Below, one piece after another: positions 34,831-46,765 of a DNA stretch of 64,000 nucleotides. The translations under genes were made by a program, and so were the position numbers. The DNA is taken from positions 17,978,921 to 18,042,920 of the forward strand of contig OZ020269.1 of assembly GCA_963971225.1 (NCBI GenBank), read 5' to 3'. How positions within the stretch are numbered: the first letter of the stretch is position 1; each line of letters begins with the position of its first letter. This DNA comes from Melieria omissa (Eukaryota > Arthropoda > Insecta > Diptera > Ulidiidae). The notes under the pieces were generated by a model that was given only the letters and a program-made list of their open reading frames with translations, did no database searches and was not told where the DNA came from.

Positions 34831-36954
34831 AAACTTAAAGGTATAACAAGTTGCAAATAGGAAAATAATTTGTTTATGCCCAGACCCGGTTGATTAGTTG
34901 CTTGGTACCAGAAGCGTTGTTCTGACATCCAATTAGCGCTTGGGCGCCCTTTTGGTACCTTTTGGTTCTTTTGTTTCTCGTAGGAGCCACAGGGTATTCG
35001 TGTGCATTGCAGTGTTGGCCGATACCTTTCTGAATGACTTTCTCCTAAATCTTAAGAAAAAACTTCCTCCCAGAAATATCTCCTTAATGCTTTTTTTGTT
35101 ATTTCTGTAATTATAAAGTAAGTGAAGTGAAGTAAGTAAAGTAAGTAAGTACTCATAATAAAACAATACTAATATTCAGCTTTAGCTTAACAACAACAAC
35201 AAATTAACACAAACAAAACATATACAAAATTAGATTGGTATGAAATCCACTATTGTAAACTTGTTTCATTCATATGCGAAGCATACAATTTAATTGAATT
35301 TAATTACACTATTAAGCTTTAAATATTCAAAGCTTCAGTGCCACTAATGACGTCAAATGAATTGTCATCAAAATATCCTACACTTTCTCCTCAACAATTT
35401 TTTCTCCTTGAAATTCTTCTTTAACGCCAAAAATCTCCTACACTTTCTCCTCAACAATTTTTTCTCTTATAAATTTTTTCTTTAAGGCCAAAAATCCTCT
35501 AAATCTAGAAGCCAATCTGATGTGCCAACACTGATGCATTGTTTTCTGGACAAATTTGTGAAAAAGTGCCTTTTAAAAATAATTCAAGAAAAAGATCAAA
35601 GACATAAGTGTACTTGTAAAAAAGTGTATTGTTAAAATATGTAAATCTGTGTATAGCAAATTCCTTGACATTAAAAACATATACACAAAAGTTCCGGAAA
35701 GTGCCGAGAATTTTTAGAGAAACCTGAAACTAAGCGAATTGTCTAAAAATCTCTGAATCTGGAGTTCAAATATCACTGCACAAAAAAATCAATTTTTTTT
35801 TAAATAACAAGGTTCTGACAACGGATTCTGGTAGAGGGGACCAAAATAAAATATACGTGTATCGGCGTTTTGAAAGTTTACGTCTGAATTTTTTTAGGAG
35901 AGTTCAAAGTTTTCTCCTTTTTGCACATTCTTATGTTGAATTGGCATACGAAAACTATGTAACATCACATTTTAGGTATATGATGTGTTCAGCAATTTGA
36001 TGTAAAACACTACGAGGAACATTTTTGTGGAGCATTTAACCTTGTAGCTCCTATTTTTATGGGTCAATTCGACCCTTTCTTTTAAAATGCCAAAAATATC
36101 CTGTAAAACAGGACTTTTTAGGGACAAAATGTACCACGAAAATATTCGCCATAAAATTATACTACAGGTCCCTGAATAAATCGAAGCTCAGAAATTAAGT
36201 TGAACGTCAGAATTAAGCCAAAACTGAAAATGTGTTTAAGTGTTTATTTCGTATATTTTTTTTTGTGTTGTCCAGTGTAATCGATCTGTGCTTAATTCAA
36301 ATGTTTATTTTCCTACTCTGTGTGTTTTTTGTCTTTGTTGTAAAAGACAATTGTTGATAAGAGAGACTTGAGTTGTGTTGTGTTTTGAGCTTCATAGAAG
36401 CAAAGAATATGAAACCTTGGTTTTCTTCCATAGATGTCAAGTCACACTAGAAAAACCATTGCGGTCATTTTTAAGGTTTTTCATTTTCAATTATCTCTAT
36501 ATTCTTTAGTATTTCTATCAAAATTTCCTTTGGTGAATTTTATTATTTTACCGTGGAAAATTTTGTATATTTTTTTAAATTTATTTTGTAGTAAATTTGC
36601 CAAATCCGATGTGTACTTGTCGAGATGAACATTGGGACAAATTTTCGGTTCTATGTTATTTCTAGAACTACTCGTTTGTATCTCAGCACTAAACAAATTT
36701 AGCCAGTGGTTCACAAACCCACAGACAATTTGTTTAAAAATTTTTATTTTAAATTCTCATTCACACTCTACGAGTTCAGTCAGTGGTTCTCACACTCACC
36801 GAAACACTTTTTTTTAATTTTTTATTTCTCCAAAAATTGTTTCTCCTCAACCTATTGCTGCATTTTTGTGATTTCTCATTCAAAGGTGTTATCGTACAAC
36901 GCAATCCGGCCGTTGATCCCTGTTACACTGAGAACAATTTTCAGTTTCAAGTTT
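34831..36954. other. Noncoding AT-rich DNA
   Basis: Apart from the 60-bp duplication I recognise nothing. The open frames at 36434-37068 lie largely upstream of the non-LTR insertion and have no domain. Confidence 0.45.
35376..35495. repeat. 60-bp tandem duplication
   Basis: TCCTACACTTTCTCCTCAAC plus AATTTTTTCTC occurs at 35376 and again at 35436, each followed by a diverged TTTAA..CCAAAAATC segment. Confidence 0.85.
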
Positions 36955-38435
36955 ATTTGGATATCTAGGAATTACCCTAGATCAAAAACTCACCTGGGAA
37001 CCGCATTTAAACACAGTCCTCAAAAAAGCAACGAAATCGCTATGGACCATAAGACAGTTACTGGGTAAATCTTGGGGCCTTTCACCCCGTATGACATCCT
37101 GGGCGTACACACAAATGGTAAGACCCATCATACTATATGGTGCTCTAGTATGGTGGGGCAAAACCAATCAGAGCACAACAATAAAAAGATTAAACAGAGT
37201 TCAAAGGTTTGCATGCCTTAGCATTACGGGAGCAATGAAAACAACCCCTACTGCCGGCATGGAAGCCTTACTCGATCTAACACCGCTACATATAGCCATC
37301 CAAGAGGACGCAATCTTAAGTGCACTCACGCTATATAGGCATAACCTACTTAAACAGGGCAACCTAACGGGCCACTTGGCAATTTTAAAACAAATAGAGG
37401 ACACCATCCACAAATCCTCATATCTTGACTTCATGAAACCCCATTTCAGCCCAACAAGGAAATATATAGTTGACTTTCCGACTAGGGAACAGTGGGAAAA
37501 CAACCCGAAATGGTTAAAAGAGGACGCTCAAAAGTGGTACACCGATGGCTCTAAAACACCTTGTGGTGTAGGAGCTGGAGTAGTGGGCCCTGGGGTCAAC
37601 TTAGCCCTTCCGATGAGCTACAATACCTCAATATTTCAAGCTGAACTCTATGCAATATATGAGGCAGTTCGAACAATTGCTAAAATGCACCCTCAAGGAA
37701 CAACGTTCACCATACTTTCGGATAGTCTGTCAGTTCTAAAAGCACTTGACAGCTACTCCTACACATCAAAAATCCTGCTTGAATGCCACAAGGAACTCAA
37801 CGCCCTAGGGACCCAGAACAGGGTTGTGCTCGTCTGGATTCCTGGGCATGAGGGCCATGATGGCAACGAAAGGGCAGACACACAAGCTAAAAATGGTGCA
37901 GAAAGCCCATTCATAGGGCCGGGCCCGATGTTTGGATTCGGTAAAACCGACCTAAAACAGGACATCCACAAATGGATCCAGAAACAAAAACAAAAATACT
38001 GGAATAATATTGAGGGACTACGGCACTCGAAAAGATTCCTAAACTTTAACACAAAACGAGCTAAATCTGCTATACTTCTTAGCAGGAGACAACTCAAAAT
38101 CCTATGTGGCGCTCTAACCGGCCACTATTCTTGTAACTACCACCTCCACAAACTTGGCTTGGTCGTCGACAAAACATGCAGATACTGCAATGAGGTCGAT
38201 GAAACAATGGAACACGTTATCATAAACTGTCCAGCTCTGGCACACAGACGTGCAAAGTTTCTAGGGAAACATATTCTCGGTGATGAGGACCTGATGCAAA
38301 TATCGCAGAAAGGTCTGATTCAATACCTGAGCACATAAAACACCAGATGATTCAAGGGGCACAATAAACCTACTAGGTTGCAGTGCGCAAGGGCATTGTC
38401 CCTACCCATTATCATTACATTACATTACATTTGGA
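36955..38435 (+). mobile_element. 5'-truncated non-LTR retrotransposon with target duplication
   Basis: The element runs from about 36962 to 38428. ATTTGGA at 36955-36961 reappears at 38429-38435, giving a 7-bp candidate target-site duplication. The 3' end is a short untranslated region (AATAAA at about 38364) followed by three ATTAC repeats instead of poly(A). The 5' end begins inside the reverse transcriptase region, which is typical truncation during target-primed insertion. It sits directly upstream of a BEL/Pao relic. Confidence 0.8.
36962..38338 (+). CDS. Non-LTR ORF2 C-terminal part: RT tail, RNase H, zinc knuckle
   Basis: 459 codons without a stop; the frame is open from the truncation point and the first Met is at 37091. 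YLGITLDQKLTW near the start is the conserved C-terminal motif of non-LTR reverse transcriptases, followed by the LYGALVWW thumb motif. Counting from Met 37091, RNase H motifs are YTDGSK (D152), AELYAIYE (E185), SDSLSV (D211) and PGHEGHDGNERAD (H253, D263). A CCHC knuckle, CRYCNEVDETMEHVIINC, spans residues 363-380. These RNase H residues all look present. The missing endonuclease and RT palm make it non-autonomous. RNase H presence suggests the I/R1/LOA-type lineages; I cannot name the family. Confidence 0.9.
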   Translation, partial: YLGITLDQKLTWEPHLNTVLKKATKSLWTIRQLLGKSWGLSPRMTSWAYTQMVRPIILYGALVWWGKTNQSTTIKRLNRVQRFACLSITGAMKTTPTAGMEALLDLTPLHIAIQEDAILSALTLYRHNLLKQGNLTGHLAILKQIEDTIHKSSYLDFMKPHFSPTRKYIVDFPTREQWENNPKWLKEDAQKWYTDGSKTPCGVGAGVVGPGVNLALPMSYNTSIFQAELYAIYEAVRTIAKMHPQGTTFTILSDSLSVLKALDSYSYTSKILLECHKELNALGTQNRVVLVWIPGHEGHDGNERADTQAKNGAESPFIGPGPMFGFGKTDLKQDIHKWIQKQKQKYWNNIEGLRHSKRFLNFNTKRAKSAILLSRRQLKILCGALTGHYSCNYHLHKLGLVVDKTCRYCNEVDETMEHVIINCPALAHRRAKFLGKHILGDEDLMQISQKGLIQYLST

Positions 38436-38469
38436 ACTCGCTTTTCCAATACAATGAAAAGAATAAATG

Positions 38470-38860
38470 TTAGGTTCGCTCTTTACTTGGAAAACTTATG
38501 TAGCAAACAGCACCACTCAAATTTTCCATAATGTGAGCAACGCAACTTGGCGTCATGTGTCCAGTTCTGACAATCCCGCAGATCTCGGTACACGCGGATG
38601 CAAACCGAAAGAAATGATTGCCAACACATTATAGTGGCACGGCCTCAGTTGGCTTCGAGACGATCCCCAATCATGGCCCAAGGAAGAGCCTCATCAGACT
38701 CAGGCTCCAGAAAAGCGGAAAATCCAAAGCCTCCACATGCTTGAAGTCAAGGATGTACTTAATAGGTTTTCAAAATTCTCTCAAGTCCTTAGAATTCTCA
38801 GTTACATGTTCACTAAAAAACTGGCCGACTATCGACAGTTTCCCAGTTCTACAAAGTCGA
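38470..38860 (+). pseudogene. BEL/Pao retrotransposon Pol relic
   Basis: From 38488 one frame reads WKTYVANSTTQIF, then WRHVSSSDNPADLGTRG, the signature of the region between RNase H and integrase in BEL/Pao Pol. WHG..WLRDDPQSWP and VLNRFSKFSQVLRILSY follow in the same frame. A single stop (TAG, 38632-38634) replaces the first Trp of the usual LWWHGP motif, consistent with TGG to TAG. Homology fades after about 38850. Only about 125 codons of a Pol that is normally well over a thousand residues remain. No LTRs were seen. Confidence 0.85.
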
Positions 38861-41139
38861 GGGGGCCACTTTTCGTTTCTATTTCTCTCTTTCACATAAA
38901 GCGGCATTAATGCAACTTTAAAATAAGTCCAGAATAAATTGCATAGCTTTCTTATCGTTCTTACCTGGATACCCTTTATGTATAATTTTTTTAATAGTTC
39001 ACTCTTTTCTGCGTTGTCTGCTAATTATATATTTTTTAATGACATTTATTTTACTGAAAACCTGCATCTGACATAAAACAAAAATATTTCACACACTGCC
39101 CCAATTAATGCAAATAATTTAACTTTGAAATGCACATAAAATACATTAAAAACATAACAACCACACACTCATACACTCACAAACACACCAACACACACAC
39201 ACGTGCACACACTTAAGGGCCAAAAACGCATAAAAGCTAATTAAGTGCACTCAAATGAAAGCGGCTCATTAATTATGATGATACAAGAACGCGCACCACA
39301 CAAACAATGCACTGTGCAACTTTGCAACGAGCAATGTGAAACGAAAATAACAACGAATGAGAACAACGAACAATGAAAAAAATCGTTTGTGGTGTCATTT
39401 TCTGAAAGTCGAAAAAAGCACAAAAATATATAAATAAAACTAAAAGTGAGTGGGTAATTGCGTATTCATTCCGCTCTAAAGTTGCACATTAAAAACGTAG
39501 GAGGGCAAACTTTGCAGGGCTCAAGCTGACGCTGGCGTCGACGTCGACGTCGACAAAATGCTTTGCCGCTCATTACGCAGCGCAAACAAAGCGCGTCAGG
39601 GAAGTGCGCTGCGCTGCACGAATGCTCCTCATAATGATGATGATGACAATGGTCATAATGACGATGACAATCATGACTATGATGACAACAACGTGGCGCA
39701 TGAAAAGAACGTTGAACGTGCGGTGTTGCTGCGGCGGCGAGACAACGTGTTGGTGGCATGACAACTTGGCGTTAAATTAACTTACAACAACGAATATGAA
39801 AGTGAAATGAATTTTAAATTACGCTTTGACGCTGTCGTTATGCCGCCCCCGTGCGCCCTGTACCCCTCCCCCGCCAAGTGGAGCTGTCATTGTGCTGCCA
39901 TTTCCTGCAGTTGCGCATCATCATCATCATCAGTGTCTTTCGTTTTTTTTTTGTTTGTGTTTTTCGTTGCGATTTTCGTGGGCGATGACTGCCGCTTGTC
40001 TTCGCGTGTCAAAACACGCCAGAAAAATTTTGCAAAACAAAAAAAAAATTATATATTAAAGACTCTGAAAACAACGAACGGCACACGCAAGCACAACCAC
40101 AATGGGAACAGCAACAACAACAACAACGCGCACCCTCAGAACACCCCAAAAAAGGTTTAGTGTCAACAGAAATTTATTCGCCGTTCAGTGTGTGCAACCC
40201 CACTGTGCAAATACTCGTACAGCGTCAAACACGCTGCTGATATTTTGACGTATGACATGTCAGAAAATATAACACAACATAAATATAACAACACTTGTGC
40301 GCCCCCCTTTGGGCGAGGCAACATATTGGCAGCACTGGCAGCAACGGCAACGTTGCACTCGCAGTCATTTTGTTATTTAAACATTTTGGCAGTTGGTGAT
40401 AAAACGACAAGCAACAACACACACATAAATAAAAAACAAAAAAAAGAGAAAAGCGGCTGCAAATAAAACCAGCAGCAGCAGGAAAGAGGATAACGAAGAA
40501 GAGAAAAGAAAGAACCAGCAGCAACAGTGGTGGCATTGCCAAAAGTTACCGCGCTGCCTTGTTCGGCATAGTTGAAGAAGGTAAAGTTGCCTTGTGACAG
40601 CAAGGCGACATAATGGATGTGCAAATTTCTTTTGCTTCAGATTTTTGTTGTTTTTGTTCATGTCATTGCCACCTCGCATGTTTGTCTCTGCATATTTCAT
40701 TCAGCATATTCGTATTGTACTTTCCGCTTTGGATTTTTTGTTTGGCTTCTTTTGCCTTAGATTGCTGATTAATTTTCTGTCTTGGCTGTTTTTTTGGTTG
40801 CCTTTCCTGTTTTCTGCCTTGACTTGTTGACAAGTTTCAGCCTATTTATGGCGCATCGATATCGGTAAACATATCTTTGTATGTGTTTGCATGCAACACA
40901 CATAGCGGCACATTTTGGTGTTACCCACTTTGATGACAAGTTGTGATAGCGTTAGTAGACTTTGACCGATTAATCGGCTTTGGCTTTGCTTTCGTTTCAT
41001 TCGAGCAATAATCGGCTTCGGCCGTAGGTTGAATTGTTCACCGAGAGTGAATACTGTTTTGCTCGGAGCGTATTTCATTCTTGAAACATTCGGCATCCCC
41101 TCGAATCGTTCATGCGATAGTTCTCAAAAGTATTATAAC
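38861..41139. other. Noncoding stretch with CA tracts and GTCGAC repeat
   Basis: No exon recognised. Contains a CA run at about 39188-39200, GTCGAC repeated three times at about 39537-39554, GATGAT-type tracts at 39635-39690, ATC repeats at about 39920-39932 and CAACAA near 40110-40125. Confidence 0.5.
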
Positions 41140-41153
41140 GCCTAAAAGTATGC
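41140..41153 (-). promoter_or_regulatory. Su(Hw)-like site, exact match
   Basis: CGCCTAAAAGTATGCAA on +. A weaker + strand site (TTGCATACTTTTCGGG, 41202-41215) lies 62 bp away. Confidence 0.7.
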
Positions 41154-41284
41154 AATGTACAGCGTAAAACAATATTAAAGAAACATTTTTTGCTGCAGAT
41201 TGCATACTTTTCGGGTTTAAAGCTTAAGATATTCATTTTCGACTTTAGATCAGCCCGATGATTCGGCTTCAGTCCCGCTATAGA

Positions 41285-41477
41285 TGTTAAGAATAACTGT
41301 AAAGATTTATTACGCCCCTTGCGAAAACCTTAGTAAAGCGCTGGCTTTTATTGTGGGTGCTCCCTCTAGACCCTCAATCAGCGTAGTACCTAAGTAAGTC
41401 AATTGTAATCCTGAGAGCGGGGGCTAAGGGCAGATAAGATGTTTTAGAGTTCCTTTCTCGACTTGTGTTCCTCTCTC
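41285..41477. repeat. Leader segment of minisatellite unit, copy 1
   Basis: Shares GTAAAGATTTAT, CTTGCGA.AACCTTAG, GCTCCCTCTAG, TCAATCAGCG, AATCCTGAGAGCGGGGGCTA, AGGGCAGA and ACTTGTGTTCCTCT with 45565-45727. Both copies lie immediately upstream of the 22-bp minisatellite, so leader and array were duplicated together. Confidence 0.9.
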
Positions 41478-42785
41478 TGCATCTCAGCTTCTAACCAATC
41501 TGATCTTAGCTTCTAACCATTCTAATTTTAAGATCTAACTTCTCTAATCCTAGATCATCACTATCTTGATCTCAGCATCTATACATTCTGATCTTAGCTT
41601 GAAACCATTCTGATTTCAACTTCTAAGTTTTCTAATCTTAGACACTAACCATTATAATCTTAGACCTTAACCATTCTTATCTCAGCTTCTGACCATTCTG
41701 ATTTCAACTTTTAACTTTTCTATTGTTAGACCCTAACCATACTGATCTTAGCATCTATTCATTCTGATTTCAGCTTCTAACTTTTTTAATCTTAGACACT
41801 AACTATTCTGCTCTCAGCTTCAAACCATTCTGATTTCAGCTTCTAACTTGTTTAATCTTAGACCCTAACCATTCTGATCTCAGCTTCTAACCATTCTAAT
41901 TTCAGCTTCTAACTTTTTTAATCTTAGGCCCTAACTATTCTGATCTCAGCTTCAAACCATTCTGATTTAAACTTCTAACTTTTCTATTCTTAGACCCTAA
42001 CCATTCTGATCTCAGCATGTATTCATTCTGATTTCAGCGTCTAACTTTTTTAATCTTAGACACTAACTATTCTGATCTCAGCTTCAAACCATTCTGATTT
42101 CAGCTTCTAACTTGTTTAATCTTAGACCCTAACCATTCTGATCTCAGCTTCTAACTATTCTAATTTCAGCTTCCAACTTTTCTAATCTTAGACCCTAACC
42201 ATTCTAATTTAAGCTTCTAACTTTTCTAATCTTAGACCCTAACTATTTTGATCTTAAACCCTAACCATTCTAATCTCAGCTTTTAACCATTCTAATTTCA
42301 ACTTATAACTTTTCTAATATTAGACCCTAACTATTCTAATCTAAGCTTCTAACCATTCTAATTTCAGATTCGAACTTTTCTAATCTTAGGCCCAAACCAT
42401 TCTGATCTCAGCTTCTAACCATTCTAATTTCAGCTTCTAACTTTTTTAGTCTTAGACTCTAACTATTCTGATCTCAGCATCTATTCATTCTGATTTAAGC
42501 TTCTAACTTTTCTTATCTTAGACCCTAACTTTTGTAATCTCAGCTTCTTACCATTCTAATTTCAGCTTCTAACTTTTCTAATCTTAGACCCTAACTATTT
42601 TGATCTTAAATCCTAAGCATTCTAATCTCAGCTTTTAACCAACCTAATTTCAGCTTCTAACTTGTCTAATCTTATACCCTAACCATTCTGATCTCAGCTT
42701 CTGACCACTCTGATCTCAGCTTCTAACCATTCCGATCTCATAAGCATTGTGTTCTCAGCTTCTAACCACTATGATCTCAACTTTT
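41478..42785. repeat. 22-bp minisatellite with 66-bp higher-order unit, array 1
   Basis: Roughly 59 subunits of about 22 bp. Three variants follow one another: TCTAATCTTAGACCCTAACC-AT, TCTGATCTCAGCTTCTAACC-AT and TCTAATTTCAGCTTCTAACT-TT, making a 66-bp higher-order unit. Every subunit contains a CTAAC or CTAAT branch-point-like pentamer and CAG or TAG after a short pyrimidine stretch, so it resembles a run of splice acceptors. The - strand has the complementary purine bias. Confidence 0.9.
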
Positions 42786-44527
42786 CTGTCTCCTTTGATT
42801 TTCCACTTGTGATCTGTTTACTTTTTTAAACGGTGGATCACATGATATGTGATTTAAGTTTAGAATTTTGTTATCCTCGTTAAAGACTAAATGTTATTTC
42901 CATAAAGTCGGGCTTTCGAATCTCATGCTGCATCCTTAGATTCAAAATACAAATTCCATAAATGCGTTTCAACACTTCACAAAACCTCCAAAGTAAACAT
43001 CCCTTCACCAATTGATATAACATTCATTTTAATAAAGCATTCAAACCCCAATGTGCATTGGCGTTTCGTTACATCGAAACTTTCAAATCTCCCCTTCTAT
43101 TTGTTGTTGCTGCTCTCTTAATTCAATTGCATATTTTCTCTTAGTTTTTCATATATCCCACTCTCGCGTTTATTTTTGCGCTCGTTAATGCTTTGATTTA
43201 TGATTCGATACGAATAAATTACACTTTACACTTCAACGCAAACGCATACCGCAAAATTTGTTTGTGTAATAAATAAACACATTTGTTTTTTGCCAACAAC
43301 AATTAGTACTCATATTTATGAGCAGCATTTTGGTGCGAAAATGCGTTTGCGGCTGCCGTTTGTTGTATAATGTTTGGTGCTCTTGTTAATAGTTTGTATT
43401 TTATGTTTTTCTTATTTTTTGTGCGTTTTCATTGTGAACATTTTTATGTTTATTTTATAATGTGTTGAAAAATTATGGCACGCATATGCACATGACGTAT
43501 ATAACTATGTGTGTGTGTGCTATAAATTATTTAATTACTTAAGCACTGAAAAACATTAAGTTTTTTTCGATCTAACAAAAGTTTATCGATGATAGCAATG
43601 TAATTGAAATATTTGGCTGAAACACATTAAAATGTTGCAGAAAAAATTGGCGCTCTGTGTTTTATGTTTAAAACTTAAACTGCCAAAGAAAAATAAAACC
43701 CAAAATCATGCTTCGCCTAAAATATACAAAATTTTACAAACTCTATACGAATTTAAATTGTTTTCCAACTTATGTTGAGCAGTGTGGTGATGTGTTCTTG
43801 GAAAATTTTGTTGCTGTTGTTTTAGCATTGCCGCGATCTGTTACTTTGGGAGGAAAAGTCTTGACGCATACGTGCGTGTTGTGCTTTTATCCCATCTGAC
43901 TAATTAAAATCAATCCGGCACAACGAACCTTGCGAACGGTGCACGTCTCTCCAGCCGCCGTTCACCACTTTAACTCCCAGCTGGCGTCTGTTCAGTTCTA
44001 TAAACATTGCCTACATAGATTCTGTGTATATGTGTGTGTGTGTGCGTACCAGCTTGTGCGTTGATCCCAACGCCTTCCCTCTACGCATTGCGTCTCCTTC
44101 CTTTTCCAAATTGGTTGTACGTTGGTTTTTCTTTGCTTTTTGTTTGTGTGTTGCGCTGCTAGTCGTTTTTGACGGTAAATTAAGCCGAAGCAGCTTTTAA
44201 TAAATTCGCCGCGTATAGGGAGGATAATTTGGTAAATTTGAGCATACGCTTAGTGTGCTTTTAGGCTTATCAGCAGCAGCACCAACAGAGTTCAGAAACC
44301 GAAACATCAACGCCTTAAATTAATTAGCTAAATGAGGTTCTTAGTCAAATGAATTTCGTTCGTGTGCATTTATAAAATTTTAATGCGAACCTTTTTTTTT
44401 AAAGTAGCAATTTTAAAGCATGCTTTTAGGCATTCAGATGACTGGGTTTTTATATTAAGTTAAATTATTAAATAAATTAAATAATTTCATAAAATAATAT
44501 CTACTCTTGGTAAATTTGATTTTTTTT
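42786..44527. other. Noncoding AT-rich DNA
   Basis: No gene recognised. Contains a GT run at about 44032-44043, one weak motif site at 44253 and one good site at 44418. Confidence 0.45.
44418..44431 (+). promoter_or_regulatory. Su(Hw)-like site, 13/14
   Basis: AAGCATGCTTTTAGGC; one mismatch (A to G in the core). Confidence 0.5.
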
Positions 44528-44742
44528 AGGTGAGGTTATTGGATTAGGTTAGGTGAGGAAGGAAAGGGTGTGTGCGGCATGGATTGAATTTCCACTTGGA
44601 AATCAAAATGTCCCACTGTAAATACTTTCTTGTTTTCCTCTGCAAACAACTTTGACCTCTTAATGAAGAAGAACAAATATGAGAATTCCAGTTTATCTGC
44701 GCCAGTCAGGTCAGGCCAAGTCCGTCAGGAATCTTGTCCCCA
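44528..44742 (+). repeat. Dispersed repeat family A, copy 3
   Basis: Starts AGGTGAGGTTATTGGATTAG and carries AAGGGTGTGTGCGGCA, TTTCCACTTGGA, TGTCCCACTGTAA, TTTGACCTCTTAATGAAGAA and CCGTCAGGAATCTTG. It is more diverged than the other two copies. Downstream GC-richer sequence to about 44860 is not shared. Confidence 0.8.
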
Positions 44743-45304
44743 GGGTATGGAGTTCAGCGTTCGACGTTCCTGGAGAGCCGAGCAGAGGCATGGGAAGTAT
44801 TGTATGGTTTTTCCTCTTCTTCAACTGCACAACTTTTACAGACATCAGTAGATGAGACGCAGCATTTCATGAGAAAAGCTGTGGCGCGCAAAATTTTAAT
44901 TTCATTTTAATAGTTTAATTTTTTGGGGGAAGGGGGAGAGGAAGAGCTTTATACAACTTTTAAGTCCAATACCAATTGAAATCATATTTGTCATATTTGG
45001 CTTAAACCCCCATTAAAGCCCAGCCAGGTGCTGCCAACGAGGTGCTGAAAGAAGATTCAACTCATGGACAATAAAAATCGCTTTTTCTTAAAGGAAAAGG
45101 AGGACCATAGTGCTCGGCATGTACCGCCATCGATTTTGCTTTGTCATAAGGATTAAATATCGTTGTTGGTAAAGCTAGCACTTACAATTCAAATTCATTA
45201 TCTACTTCCGTTATGTGCAAATTTTTTAAGTTCATGTAAACGTTTCTGAATTATTCTTTAAGACGCTTTCGAGTAAGAATTGAAACACTTTGAGACTAAA
45301 AATT
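44743..45304. other. Noncoding DNA between repeats
   Basis: A G-rich run (GGGGGAAGGGGGAGAGG) lies at about 44924-44940. I recognise nothing else. Confidence 0.45.
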
Positions 45305-45727
45305 TGCATTTTAATATTAAGAAATAAATTCTTAAAATATCAATAAAGATTTCAATGATTCAATGAAATATTTCAAGCAATGCGTTTTGGTGCAAATTCC
45401 TAAATGTTCCTTATTCTATTCCTTATTCTTATGGAATCGACATAAATCCGAAATCGAAATTGCCAAAAACTCTGTTCTACTCTTCTCTGTTCCTCTCTTC
45501 AGTTATTAAATGAAATGGAAATGGAAAAATGTTGCAAAAATATTCAGTTGGGCTAAAAAGTAACCGTAAAGATTTATAAATTTACGGGCACTTGCGAGAA
45601 CCTTAGAAGAGCGCTCCCTCTAGTCCCCCAATCAGCGGATTACCTAAATGAGTCAATCGTAATCCTGAGAGCGGGGGCTAAGGGCAGAGCAGATGTTCTA
45701 GAGTTCCTTTCACAACTTGTGTTCCTC
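45305..45727. repeat. Flank and leader segments, copy 2
   Basis: Three blocks: F (45310-45425, AAATTCTTAAAATATCAATA ... AAATTCCTAAAT), D (45430-45550, TGGAATCGACATAAATCCGA ... TTGCAAAAATATTCA) and the leader shared with 41285-41477 (45565-45727). D recurs at 46765-46855 (partial) and 50158-50275; F recurs at 46870-46985. Confidence 0.85.
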
Positions 45728-46765
45728 TAACTTTAACCATTCTGATTTCAGTCTCTAACCATAATCTTAGACCCTAACTCTTCTTATCTTAGACCCTAAC
45801 CATTCTAATATCAACTAAAATCTATAAATTCAACTTCTTACGTTTCTAACGTTAGATCCCAACCATTTTGATCTCAACTTCTAACCATTCTGATTTCAGC
45901 TTCTAACTTTTCTAATCTTAGACCCTAACCTGATCTCAACTTCTAACTTTTTTAGTCTTAGACTCTAACTATTCTGATCTCAGCATCTATTCATTCTGAT
46001 TTAAGCTTCTAACTTTTCTAATATTAGACCCTAACTATTCTAATCTAAGCTTCTAACCATTCTAATTTCAGCTTCTAACTTTTCTTATCTTGGACCCTAA
46101 CCATTCTGACGTCAGCTTCTAACCATTTTAATTTCAGCATCTAACGTTTCTAATCTTAGACCCTAACTATTCTAATCTTAGACCCTTACCATTCTAATTT
46201 CCGCTTCTAACTTTTCTAATATTAGACGCTAACTTTTCTATTCTCAGCTTCTAACCATTCTGATATCATCTTCTAACTTTTCTAACCTGAGACCCTAACT
46301 ATTCTGATCTCAGCTTCTAACCATTCTGATATCAACTTCTAGCTTTTCTTATCTTAGACCAAAACTATTCTAATCTCATCTTCTAACCACTCTAATATCA
46401 GCTTCTAACTTTTCTTATCTTGGACCCTAACCATTCTAATCTTATTCCCTTACTATTCTAATTTCTGCTTCTAACTTTTCTAATCTTAGACCCTAACTTT
46501 TCCAATCTCAGCTTCTAACCATTCTGATTTCAAGTTCTTACGTTTCTAATCTCAGACCCTAACCATTTTGATCTCAACTTCTAACCATTATAATTTCAGC
46601 TTCTAACTTTTCTAATCTTGGACCCTAATCATTCTGATCTCAGCTTCTAACCATATTAATTTCCGCTTTTAATTTTTCTAATCTTAGACCCTAACTATTC
46701 TAATCTTAGACACTTACCATTCTAATCTCTAACTTCTAACTTCTAACCATTCTTATTTCAGCTTC
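45728..46765. repeat. 22-bp minisatellite, array 2
   Basis: About 47 subunits of the same 22-bp family as 41478-42785, with more disorder in the three-variant order and more point changes. It is followed by a partial D block and an F block. Confidence 0.9.

Noticed and set aside
41640..42600. CCCTAACC words resembling telomeric repeats
   Set aside because: They are one variant inside the 22-bp minisatellite; flies lack such telomeres and the words are not tandem.
41478..42785. CRISPR-like array of short direct repeats
   Set aside because: The repeats are contiguous, with no unique spacers; it is a eukaryotic minisatellite.
27855..44266. Three-mismatch versions of the 14-bp motif (27855, 30860, 31489, 31962, 32239, 44253)
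   Set aside because: At three mismatches a handful are expected by chance in 64 kb, so I do not list them as sites.
44520..44534. Second ratchet-like site, T-tract then TAG|GTGAGG
   Set aside because: It coincides with the AGGTGAGG start of family A copy 3 and the acceptor is TAG; repeat structure explains it better.
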